Positions 1 through 6,379 of a DNA stretch of 14,634 nucleotides are shown here, one piece after another (within the stretch, counting starts at the first letter, position 1; the number at the start of each line of letters is the position of its first letter). The translations under genes and the position numbers were made by a program. The notes below the pieces were generated by a model. It did not search any database, was not told the DNA's origin, and saw nothing but the letters and a program-made list of their open reading frames with translations. The DNA is taken from the NCBI GenBank assembly GCA_013154225.1, contig JAADCW010000173.1:1-14634 (forward strand), in the 5' to 3' direction. This DNA comes from Chloroflexota bacterium. Lineage in GTDB: Bacteria; Chloroflexota; Anaerolineae; Anaerolineales; DRMV01.

Positions 1-1
1 C

Positions 2-796
2 TCACTCCCCTCCGCTCAAAGCATACACCACCAAATCTCGAAAGACCACGCTCATGCCTTCATCGCCGGCGGCGCGGGCAAACACGCCGAAGCCCGTGCT
101 GCCGTAGGCCGGGAAGTCGTCCTGCGCGGTGAACAGCACCTGGCCGTTGACCGCGAAGGTCATGGTTTTGCCCTGGGCCCGCACGCTCAAACGGGTGCGA
201 ATGGGCGCGCCTGCGGGCACGCCTGCCAACACGGGCCCTTCTTGGGGAATCGGCAGTGAGCCTTGCACCACGTCCAAAAATGCTTCCCCCTGGCAATTGA
301 GGCCAAAACGGTAATAACGCGCCCCGCCTGACGCGCTCCGAAACACCACGCCATACGCGTCTTCCCCGCGGCAGATCTGGGGCTCGGCCTCCACTTCCAG
401 ATAGAAGTCATAGGCGCGCGCTTCACGATGCAACACTACCATCGCGCCGCGCGGCGCGGTGACCGTGACCGTCAGCACGCCATCTGAAAGGCCGTAATGC
501 CCCGCGTAGGGGGTAGGGCTACGCCACAGCGCGGGGTCAGCAAAAGGGAAGGCCAATATCAACCGCCCCAAACCCATCTTCAGGTCGGGCGTGGGGGTTG
601 GGATGGGCGTGGGCGGCAGTGGGGTCGGGGTGCTGGTGGGGGGAAACCAGGTCACCACGGGGGAAGGGGTGAGGCTGGCCACGGGCGAAGGCGAAGGCCA
701 AACCGTGATACGGGGTTCCTCTGCTGGCGCCTGCCAGCACCCGCCCAAGGCCAACCCTATGCCCAGCAAAACCAGCCACACCCAAAAACGCCTCAT
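2..796 (-). CDS. Lipoprotein with Pro/Thr linker and C-terminal LamG/DUF1080-like beta-sandwich domain
   Basis: A 264-residue protein of unknown function, predicted to be exported and lipid-anchored. Residues 1-19 are a short Arg-containing hydrophobic signal peptide ending in a lipobox (LGGC, Cys20). Residues about 24-71 are a low-complexity Pro/Thr/Ser spacer (STPTPLPPTPIPTPTP), common in Chloroflexota surface lipoproteins. Residues about 80-261 look like a beta-sandwich of the concanavalin/LamG or 3-keto-disaccharide hydrolase (DUF1080) type: alternating hydrophobic strands, an AYGVVFRS strand, a RYYRFGLN strand, and a late FAVNGQVLF strand followed by a GSTGFGVFAR turn. I see no catalytic motif, so a binding role is as likely as an enzymatic one. 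Its ATG overlaps the tdh stop codon (ATGA), so it is probably translated by coupling from the tdh transcript. The stop codon lies at the window edge, so the gene is complete. The domain call rests on pattern only. Confidence 0.8.
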   Translation of the reverse strand: MRRFWVWLVLLGIGLALGGCWQAPAEEPRITVWPSPSPVASLTPSPVVTWFPPTSTPTPLPPTPIPTPTPDLKMGLGRLILAFPFADPALWRSPTPYAGHYGLSDGVLTVTVTAPRGAMVVLHREARAYDFYLEVEAEPQICRGEDAYGVVFRSASGGARYYRFGLNCQGEAFLDVVQGSLPIPQEGPVLAGVPAGAPIRTRLSVRAQGKTMTFAVNGQVLFTAQDDFPAYGSTGFGVFARAAGDEGMSVVFRDLVVYALSGGE

Positions 797-1833
797 GGCA
801 ATAACATCACCTTGCCCGATTCACCCGACGCCATGGTGGCAAAGGCCTGCTCAAAGTCTTCCAGGCGGTAACGGTGGGTCACCATCTGGCTCAAATCCAC
901 CGCGCCCGAAAACACCAACCCGCGGGCCTGATACCAGGTTTCCCACAGGCGGCGGCCCGTGATGCCTTTGACCGTGGCGCCTTTGAACACGATGTGATGA
1001 TCCCAGTCCAAGTGGATGGGGCGGCCAGCCACACCCAACACCGCCACTTCGCCGCCGGGCTTGAGCACCTTGAAGCCTTGGTCAATGGCGCTTTCCGCAC
1101 CCGACATTTCCAGCCACACATCCACCCCTTCGCCGCGGGTCAGATCCAAAATGGCCTCTTCCACGTGCTGGGAACGCGCGTTGAAGGTGTAATCCGCGCC
1201 CATGCGGCGGGCAAAATCCAGGCGGTAGTCGCTAATGTCGGTGGCAAACACCGCCCGCGCGCCAATGGCCTTGACCACCGCGATGGTCATCAGCCCCACC
1301 GGGCCACAGCCCGTGATGAGCACCTTTTTGGCACGCACATCCGCGGCAAAAGCCGTATGCACCGCGTTGCCGAAGTTCTCCATCAGCACCGCAACTTCCA
1401 AAGGCAGGTCGGGCGGGTTGCGCCAGGCATTTTGCGCGGGAATGGCAATGTATTCGGCAAAACCGCCATCGCGGTCCACACCAATGAGTTGGGTGTTTTC
1501 ACACAAATGACCGTTGCCTGTCAGACAAAAATGGCAACGGTTGCAAATCACATGGGATTCCAGCGAGACAAAATCGCCAATGGCCACCCGACTCACTTCG
1601 CTCCCTTTGTCCACCACCTCACCGCAAACCTCGTGGCCAGTGATCACCGGCGGGTGGATGCGGTCGGCAGCCCAAGGGTCCCAATGGTAGATGTGTAAAT
1701 CCGTGCCACAAATCGAGGCGGCTTTGACCTTGACCAATACATCATGCGGCCCAATGGTGGGAATGGGGCGCTCGGCCATCGTCAGCCCTGGGCCAGGGGC
1801 TGGCTTGATTACCGCTTTCATGGTTTCAGGCAT
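793..1833 (-). CDS. tdh: L-threonine 3-dehydrogenase (zinc-dependent MDR family)
   Basis: Oxidises L-threonine to 2-amino-3-ketobutyrate with NAD+ in the cytoplasm, the first step of threonine breakdown to glycine. The 346-residue length is normal. Catalytic zinc residues are Cys42 (in ICGTDLHIYHWD, with the Thr44/His47 pair typical of TDH) and His67-Glu68 in the GHE motif. The structural-zinc lobe has Cys97, Cys100, Cys103 and Cys111. The ENFGNAVHT segment (152-160) matches the TDH signature, usually with Pro instead of Asn153. The Rossmann motif GCGPVG is at 175-180, and Asp199 at the end of the next strand fits NAD rather than NADP. The end WETWYQARGL...SGESGKVMLLP also resembles E. coli Tdh. 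GGGAG sits 9 nt before this ATG; Met5 is a possible alternative start. Head of a two-gene operon with the lipoprotein. Another polyol or sorbitol-type MDR dehydrogenase is the main alternative. Confidence 0.9.
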   Translation of the reverse strand: MPETMKAVIKPAPGPGLTMAERPIPTIGPHDVLVKVKAASICGTDLHIYHWDPWAADRIHPPVITGHEVCGEVVDKGSEVSRVAIGDFVSLESHVICNRCHFCLTGNGHLCENTQLIGVDRDGGFAEYIAIPAQNAWRNPPDLPLEVAVLMENFGNAVHTAFAADVRAKKVLITGCGPVGLMTIAVVKAIGARAVFATDISDYRLDFARRMGADYTFNARSQHVEEAILDLTRGEGVDVWLEMSGAESAIDQGFKVLKPGGEVAVLGVAGRPIHLDWDHHIVFKGATVKGITGRRLWETWYQARGLVFSGAVDLSQMVTHRYRLEDFEQAFATMASGESGKVMLLP

Positions 1834-1890
1834 GGTTGCATGCTCCCAAACAGGGGATGAAATATAAACGCAAAGTAAATGCGCACTGCA

Positions 1891-1899
1891 ATTATAGCA
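1891..1899 (-). promoter_or_regulatory. Extended -10 promoter for tdh-lipoprotein operon
   Basis: On the minus strand the sequence reads TGCTATAAT, a perfect -10 hexamer with the TGn extension. It lies about 58 nt before the tdh start codon, giving a leader of roughly 50 nt. No good -35 is present at 17 bp (the nearest, TTGTGA, is at 21 bp), which fits an extended -10 promoter. It faces away from the promoter of the divergent thioredoxin-cyclophilin gene. Confidence 0.65.
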
Positions 1900-1945
1900 C
1901 CCTGGAAGAGAAGAATTTCACAAAGCGCGTGAAAATCCCTCTAAA

Positions 1946-1974
1946 TTGCCACTTCTGGAACACAGGGGTACAAT
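1946..1974 (+). promoter_or_regulatory. Sigma70-type promoter for the thioredoxin-cyclophilin lipoprotein gene
   Basis: TTGCCA (1946-1951), a 17-bp spacer, and TACAAT (1969-1974) match the housekeeping consensus at 10 of 12 positions with ideal spacing. Transcription would start near 1981, leaving a leader of about 80-95 nt. Confidence 0.65.
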
Positions 1975-2076
1975 TCTCTTGCGCCGCGGCAACAAACGTT
2001 TGGAAAGCCGCTTTGATCGCGCGCTTTGATTTCTGTCCTTTTTCGCTTGTCTTTCCCGCTTATGGATGCAATGTTT

Positions 2077-3333
2077 ATGACCCAATCCAAACGCTTTCGA
2101 CTCGTTCAACTGGCCGCCCTGATGGGATTGCTGGCCCTGGCATTGTTGGCCTGCACCAGTGCCACACCCGTCGCGCCCACCACCGCAGCTTCGGCACCCC
2201 AACCCAGCCCTGTTTCGCCCACCGCGCCCGGGCCTACCCCCACCCCTATACCCACCATGACGTGCTTTGCATCCCGGGCAGGGGTCTCGCCAGCCCGAGA
2301 AGCCCAAGAATATCTGACATCCTACGATCACATCTTGGGCGATCCCAAAAACGGCACGGTGTTCCTGGTGGTTTACAGCGACTTCCAATGTCAGGCCTGC
2401 GCGCAATTGGCCCCCATTTTACGCGCGCTGCAAAAAGCCCATTCGCAAGATGTGGTGCTGGTATTCCGCCATTATCCCCTCATCAACATCCACGACAAAG
2501 CCGCCCTGGCCGCGCAAGCCGCTGAGGCCGCGGGCAAACAGGGGAAGTTTTGGGAAATGCACGACCTCCTCTTCGCAGAGCAACAGCGCTGGATCCAGAT
2601 GAGCCCCTCGGCTTTCCGAAATTACCTTCAGGGCGCGGCCAAACGCCTGGGGTTGGATGTCACGCAGTTTTCCCACGACCTCAACAGCCAGGAAATTCAA
2701 AGCCTAATCCAGCGCGCCTGGCAAAACGGGGTGGACCACAGCCTGCCTGGCGTGCCTTTGCTCTACATCAACACCCTGCTCTATACCGGCCCGCTGGACT
2801 TCCAAAACCTGGATACCGTGGTGCGGCTCAAAATTTTGGAAGCCCACCAATTCCACGCGTGCCCGCCCATCACGGTGACCGCGGAAGACGACGTGCAAGC
2901 CGTGCTCTACACCACCCGCGGCACCCTCACCCTCCGCTTGTTCCCCAAACAGGCCCCCAACGCGGTCAACAGTTTCGTCTTTTTGGCCCAACAAGGCTGG
3001 TACAACGGCAATGCTTTTTTTGAAGTGAGCGATACCTGGGTGCGCACAGGCGACCCTTCGGATACCGGCTACGGCAATGCGGGCTACACGTTTGCCCTGG
3101 AAACCAGCCCTGACCTCACATTCGATCAGGCCGGCCGCGTCGCCCTCTACAACGCGGGCGACAACACCAACAGCAGTCAGTTCTTCATCACCCGCAAGCC
3201 CATCCCCGCCTACGACGGCCACGCCACCATTTTCGGCCAGGTCACCCAAGGGCTGGACGTGCTCAACGCACTCGATACCACCGACCAACTGCTCAAGGTC
3301 AAAATTTTAATCAACGGCCAGGAAGCGCCTTAG
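2077..3333 (+). CDS. Lipoprotein fusing a DsbA-type thioredoxin domain to a cyclophilin-type PPIase domain
   Basis: A predicted cell-surface or extracytoplasmic folding factor of 418 residues from this start. Residues 1-25 are a signal peptide with lipobox LLAC (Cys26), then a Pro/Thr/Ala linker to about 60. Residues about 85-260 are a DsbA/Thioredoxin_4 domain: redox motif Cys105-Gln-Ala-Cys108 after YSDFQ, and the cis-proline loop GVP (Pro227) before LLYIN. Residues about 272-412 are a cyclophilin domain: RGTLTLRLFP, NTNSSQFFI, YDGHATIFGQV. The usual catalytic Arg of the FHR motif is replaced (FFEV, Glu316), so isomerase activity is doubtful. Disulfide chemistry and proline isomerisation often act on the same exported clients, so the fusion makes sense. 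Start choice: in-frame ATGs lie at 2062, 2071 and 2077. I favour 2077 because it gives a compact Lys/Arg signal peptide and has a weak GGA 9 nt upstream. 2062 is nearly as plausible. Confidence 0.85.
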   Translation: MTQSKRFRLVQLAALMGLLALALLACTSATPVAPTTAASAPQPSPVSPTAPGPTPTPIPTMTCFASRAGVSPAREAQEYLTSYDHILGDPKNGTVFLVVYSDFQCQACAQLAPILRALQKAHSQDVVLVFRHYPLINIHDKAALAAQAAEAAGKQGKFWEMHDLLFAEQQRWIQMSPSAFRNYLQGAAKRLGLDVTQFSHDLNSQEIQSLIQRAWQNGVDHSLPGVPLLYINTLLYTGPLDFQNLDTVVRLKILEAHQFHACPPITVTAEDDVQAVLYTTRGTLTLRLFPKQAPNAVNSFVFLAQQGWYNGNAFFEVSDTWVRTGDPSDTGYGNAGYTFALETSPDLTFDQAGRVALYNAGDNTNSSQFFITRKPIPAYDGHATIFGQVTQGLDVLNALDTTDQLLKVKILINGQEAP

Positions 3334-3335
3334 TG

Positions 3336-3344
3336 TGCTATAAT
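3336..3344 (+). promoter_or_regulatory. Extended -10 promoter for the DedA gene
   Basis: TGCTATAAT lies just after the stop codon of the preceding gene and 34 nt before the DedA start codon. There is no recognisable -35, so this fits the extended -10 class. It allows DedA to be expressed separately from the lipoprotein gene upstream, although read-through is also possible since no terminator separates them. Confidence 0.6.
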
Positions 3345-3378
3345 CTGGCGTCAAATCTCGCTTTGAAAGGACAACCCC

Positions 3379-4035
3379 ATGGACTGGCTCCATTTCATCA
3401 TTGATATTTTTCTACATCTGGACAAACACCTCTCCACTGTGTTGGAGATGTTCGGCGGCTGGACCTACGCCCTGCTCTTTTTCACCATCTTTTTGGAAAC
3501 CGGCTTTGTGGTCACGCCCTTCCTGCCGGGCGACTCTCTGCTCTTCGCGGCCGGCACGTTTGCCGCGCTGGGCGATCTCAATCTGGCCCTGCTCTTTGTG
3601 GTCATGGCCAGCGCGGCCATCCTGGGCGATACCGTCAACTACTGGGTCGGGCACTTCATTGGGCCGCGGGCCTTTTCTGGGGAATACAAGTACCTCAAAA
3701 AGGAACACCTCGACCGCACCCATGAATTTTACGAAAAACACGGGGCTTCCGCGGTCATCTTAGGGCGCTTCATGCCCATTGTGCGCACGTTCGTGCCCTT
3801 TGTCGCGGGCATCGGCGCAATGACCTATTCTCGCTTCTTGAGTTACAACGTCATCGGCGCCCTGCTCTGGACCGGTCTCTTCCTCGGGGCAGGCTACTTT
3901 TTCGGCAACATCCCCATTGTGAAAGAAAACTTTACCCTGGCCATCATGGGCATCATCGCGGTTTCGCTCCTGCCCGGGCTGTGGGAATACCTCAAAGCCC
4001 GGCGGGAAGGCGCCCAAACCGCGGCACAAGAATGA
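3379..4035 (+). CDS. DedA-family membrane protein
   Basis: An inner-membrane protein of the DedA/VTT family. Members are linked to undecaprenyl-phosphate or other lipid flipping, membrane potential homeostasis and drug resistance. It has 218 residues, the usual length. Hydrophobic segments lie at about 28-48, 53-85, 135-175 and 185-203, with re-entrant-type hairpins. Residues known to be essential in E. coli YqjA appear at equivalent positions: Glu40, Asp52 (in TPFLPGDSLLFAAG), Arg130 and Arg136 (in GRFMPIVRTFVPFVAG). The motif GDTVNYWVGHFIG (83-95) is also diagnostic. The start is supported by AAAGGA about 8 nt before the ATG. The substrate cannot be read from the sequence. Confidence 0.93.
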   Translation: MDWLHFIIDIFLHLDKHLSTVLEMFGGWTYALLFFTIFLETGFVVTPFLPGDSLLFAAGTFAALGDLNLALLFVVMASAAILGDTVNYWVGHFIGPRAFSGEYKYLKKEHLDRTHEFYEKHGASAVILGRFMPIVRTFVPFVAGIGAMTYSRFLSYNVIGALLWTGLFLGAGYFFGNIPIVKENFTLAIMGIIAVSLLPGLWEYLKARREGAQTAAQE

Positions 4036-4061
4036 TGCCGCCGCCATCAACAACCTAAGAA

Positions 4062-4096
4062 AAACAGCCCGGACAAAAATCCGGGCTGTTTGTTTT
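4062..4096. terminator. Bidirectional rho-independent terminator between dedA and the SDR gene
   Basis: A perfect 12-bp stem (AAACAGCCCGGA with TCCGGGCTGTTT) encloses a 6-nt loop. The plus strand continues with TTTGTTTT, and the minus strand leaves the stem into TTTTTCTT. It serves both convergent genes. Confidence 0.92.
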
Positions 4097-4137
4097 CCAC
4101 AAGTTTTCACACCGTGGAAAAACCTCGAGGCCGCCAA

Positions 4138-4833
4138 CTACCACGGGTGCTCTTGGCCTTCCCACGTCCAAAACCGGCCAGAATGCCGCATGGTTAAACT
4201 GTCCAGCAGGCGCAACATGCCCTGCACCGAAACCTCAGGCGAGAGCGGCGCGCCCGGGCCGCCCATCTCGGTACGCACCCAGCCCGGATGCACAGCCACC
4301 ACAATGATCTCCTGGGGGCGCAGTTCCGCAGCCAGGGTGCGGGTGAGCATGTTGAGCGCGGCTTTGCTGGCCGAATAACTGTAATAACCGCTGAACGTCT
4401 TGAGGGTGAGCGATGCCAGCATGGTGGAAATGTTGAACACCACCGGCCGTTTCCCCCGCTGAAGCAGCGGCAGCGCCTGCTTGGCCAACATCATCGGGCC
4501 AATGGCATTGACCTGAAAAGAGACTTCCAGATGCTCGGCCTGCAAATTGGTAATGCGCTCATGCTCAAACAAGATCCCCGCGTTGTTGATGAGCACATCG
4601 AGCGCGTCGGTGTGCGCTGCGACCGCGTCCACAGCCTGCGCGATGCTCTCTTGGGAACGCACGTCCAGCGGGAACACCTTGACATTGTCAGGAAAACGGC
4701 GCTGTAAAACCTGTAGGGCTTCGGCCTTTTCGGGTTGACGGCAGGTTGCAAAAACCGTCTCCCCACGTGCGGCCAACTGCCGCACCCATTCCAGGCCCAA
4801 CCCCCGATTGGCACCAGTGAGTAAAACGCGCAT
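4138..4833 (-). CDS. Short-chain dehydrogenase/reductase (C-factor/carbonyl-reductase-like)
   Basis: A cytoplasmic NAD(P)-dependent oxidoreductase of the classical SDR fold, 231 residues from this start. Visible motifs: TGANRGLG (6-13) for the cofactor, DV at 58-59, NNAG (83-86), Asn109, and the catalytic Ser136, Tyr153 (YSASK) and Lys157. The HPGWVRTEMGGP segment (182-193) is typical of the CsgA/C-factor-like SDR group. The substrate is unknown. Two ATGs are adjacent (4836 and 4833). AGGGAGG at 4845-4839 lies only 2 nt from the first but 5 nt from the second, so I chose the second. It diverges from the alpha-oxoamine synthase gene. If that enzyme makes a 3-keto product, this reductase could act on it, but that is only a context guess. 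Confidence 0.88.
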   Translation of the reverse strand: MRVLLTGANRGLGLEWVRQLAARGETVFATCRQPEKAEALQVLQRRFPDNVKVFPLDVRSQESIAQAVDAVAAHTDALDVLINNAGILFEHERITNLQAEHLEVSFQVNAIGPMMLAKQALPLLQRGKRPVVFNISTMLASLTLKTFSGYYSYSASKAALNMLTRTLAAELRPQEIIVVAVHPGWVRTEMGGPGAPLSPEVSVQGMLRLLDSLTMRHSGRFWTWEGQEHPW

Positions 4834-4838
4834 CATAA

Positions 4839-4845
4839 CCTCCCT
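4839..4845 (-). promoter_or_regulatory. Ribosome binding site selecting the second of two ATGs of the SDR gene
   Basis: AGGGAGG on the minus strand, followed by TT and then ATGATG. The spacing is 2 nt to the first ATG and 5 nt to the second, which favours initiation at 4833. Confidence 0.6.
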
Positions 4846-4880
4846 TGGGTTTTCTCTTTTTCCGCGTACTGCGGTTATTT

Positions 4881-4909
4881 ATGCTACCAGCATTGGGCTT
4901 GGGCGTCAA
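4881..4909 (-). promoter_or_regulatory. Sigma70-type promoter for the SDR gene
   Basis: On the minus strand: TTGACG (4909-4904), a 17-bp spacer, and TAGCAT (4886-4881), with TGG directly before the -10. Both the hexamers and the extension support it. The leader would be about 40 nt. Confidence 0.65.
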
Positions 4910-4977
4910 ACCTTTTGGCTTTAATCCAAATTCTTAAAAAATTCCCCGCGATAGCCAAAAAGCGAGTAAAATTGAAT

Positions 4978-5002
4978 CAGCGTTTACAGGTGTAAACTGC
5001 TG
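4978..5002. promoter_or_regulatory. Operator-like palindrome upstream of the alpha-oxoamine synthase gene
   Basis: GTTTACA-GG-TGTAAAC (4982-4997) is a perfect 7-bp inverted repeat with a 2-nt centre. It is extended by CAGC (4978-4981) and GCTG (4999-5002) with one unpaired T. It sits 30-54 nt before the start codon in the divergent intergenic region. A weak promoter reading (TTGAAT 4972-4977 and TAAACT 4993-4998, 15-bp spacer) would put the repeat between -35 and -10, a typical repressor position. I do not recognise the regulator. Confidence 0.5.
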
Positions 5003-5018
5003 TTTCGCCTTTATCACT

Positions 5019-5024
5019 AGGAGG
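5019..5024 (+). promoter_or_regulatory. Strong ribosome binding site for the alpha-oxoamine synthase
   Basis: AGGAGG, followed by AG and an A-run, lies 7 nt before the ATG at 5032. It fixes the start of the gene. Confidence 0.85.
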
Positions 5025-5031
5025 AGAAAAC

Positions 5032-6231
5032 ATGGACGCTTGGGTAGGCAAAGACATCTTCGCAAAAGCCTACGCTTACACCGAGGTCAAAGAAGCCATC
5101 CGCGCTGGTTATTATCCCTATTTTATCCCCTTGGATGAAAACGAAGGCACCGAGGTTGACTATCAAGGCCACCGCCTCATCATGTGCGGTTCCAACAACT
5201 ACCTGGGGCTGACCACCCACCCCAAGGTACGCGAAGCCGCCATTGAGGCCATTCGTAAATATGGCACCTCCAACACGGGTTCCCGCTTCCTCAACGGCAC
5301 GCTGAAACTCCACAAGCAACTGGAAGAGGAATTGGCCGACTTCGTGGGCAAGGAAGCCGCGTTGGTGTTCAGCACCGGCTACCAGACCAATCTGGGCACC
5401 ATTCAGGCCATTGTCAATCGAGAAGACTTCGTGATTTTGGACCGCGCTGACCATGCCAGCATCGTTGACGGCGCGATTCTCTCTCAAGGGCGCATCAAGC
5501 GCTTCCGCCACAACGACCCTGCCGATTTGGAACGCGTGCTCCAAGGGCTTGACCCCCAGCGCGGGCGGCTGGTGGTGGTGGACGGCGTGTACAGCATGGA
5601 CGGCGACATCGCGCCTCTGCCTGACCTCATCAAAGTGTGCCGCAAATACGGCGCGCGGCTGATGGTGGACGACGCGCACGCGATGGGCGTGCTGGGCCCC
5701 CAGGGCAACGGCACCGCCGCGCATTTTGGCGTCACCGACGACGTGGATCTCATCATGAGCACGTTCAGCAAATCGTTTGCTTCTTTGGGCGGCTTCATCG
5801 CTGGCGAAGCGGACGTGGTGCAATACATCCAGCACATGGGGCGCTCCATGATCTTCAGTGCGAGCATTCCCGCGGCCAACGCGGCCGCGGCACGCGCCGC
5901 GCTCCAAATCATGAAAGAAGAACCCGAGCGCCGCGAACGCCTCTGGGCCATTGCCCGCCGCGTGAAGAAGGAACTCACCGACATGGGCTTCAACACCGGC
6001 ACCAGCGAGACGCCCATCATCCCCATCATCATTGGCGACCAAACCAAGACTTTCACTGTTTGGAAGCGGCTGTTCGAGGAAGGCGTGTTCGTCAACCCCG
6101 TCCTGCCGCCTGCGGTCCCCTCCAACAAAACCTTGCTGCGCACGTCGTACATGGCCACCCACACCGATGCCCAAATCGACCGTGTGCTGGAAATCTACTA
6201 CAAAGTAGGCAAGGAAACCGGGCTCATTTAG
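5032..6231 (+). CDS. Alpha-oxoamine synthase, PLP-dependent (KBL / serine palmitoyltransferase-like)
   Basis: Condenses an amino acid with an acyl-CoA; 399 residues, the usual length. PLP residues: His141 (DHASIVDG) stacking on the ring, Asp213 and His216 in MVDDAHAMGVLG, and Schiff-base Lys247 in STFSKSFASLGGF. The N-terminal SNNYLGL and TGSRFLNGTLKLHKQLE blocks are diagnostic of the family. Two functions compete. As 2-amino-3-ketobutyrate CoA ligase it would complete threonine breakdown begun by the tdh product about 3 kb away. But GSRFLNGTL, the FSKSFASLGGF lysine block and the C-terminal IIPIIIGDQTKTF...VNPVLPPAVP blocks are, from memory, closer to serine palmitoyltransferases of Bacteroidetes than to E. 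coli Kbl. 8-amino-7-oxononanoate synthase is less likely because no bio genes are nearby. Family is certain; substrate is open. The gene has its own leader and a shared terminator downstream. Confidence 0.9.
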   Translation: MDAWVGKDIFAKAYAYTEVKEAIRAGYYPYFIPLDENEGTEVDYQGHRLIMCGSNNYLGLTTHPKVREAAIEAIRKYGTSNTGSRFLNGTLKLHKQLEEELADFVGKEAALVFSTGYQTNLGTIQAIVNREDFVILDRADHASIVDGAILSQGRIKRFRHNDPADLERVLQGLDPQRGRLVVVDGVYSMDGDIAPLPDLIKVCRKYGARLMVDDAHAMGVLGPQGNGTAAHFGVTDDVDLIMSTFSKSFASLGGFIAGEADVVQYIQHMGRSMIFSASIPAANAAAARAALQIMKEEPERRERLWAIARRVKKELTDMGFNTGTSETPIIPIIIGDQTKTFTVWKRLFEEGVFVNPVLPPAVPSNKTLLRTSYMATHTDAQIDRVLEIYYKVGKETGLI

Positions 6232-6327
6232 TCCCTGTCAACAAAGCCTTAGCCCCCATCCCGAGCGCATCAAACGCGTGGGCTGTGCAACCTCGCGCCT
6301 GATGCGCCGCCTTCCCCCACAAACAAA

Positions 6328-6365
6328 CAAGCCCGCCTCAAAAAAGGCGGGCTTGCGGCTTTTTG
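6328..6365. terminator. Bidirectional terminator between the oxoamine synthase and coaBC
   Basis: A perfect 11-bp stem (CAAGCCCGCCT with AGGCGGGCTTG, 6328-6338 and 6345-6355) encloses a 6-nt loop. On the minus strand it runs into TTTGTTTG, good for coaBC. On the plus strand it is followed by CGGCTTTTT, usable but weaker for the synthase. Confidence 0.85.
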
Positions 6366-6379
6366 GGAAGTTGCCATTG

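Noticed and set aside
1836..2525. Open frame on the plus strand starting in the tdh / thioredoxin intergenic region
   Set aside because: It overlaps the real lipoprotein gene in another frame, has no ribosome binding site and shows no domain.
4093..4101. TTTTCCACA nonamer downstream of dedA
   Set aside because: A single isolated match without neighbours; it shows that one near-match outside the origin region can occur by chance.
5017..6174. A 385-codon open frame opposite the oxoamine synthase
   Set aside because: Antisense shadow of a gene with firm family motifs; composition dominated by His, Arg and Val.
6265..6307. GCGCATCA ... TGATGCGC inverted repeat after the oxoamine synthase gene
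   Set aside because: The 27-nt loop is large, no T-run follows, and the real terminator lies 20 bp downstream.
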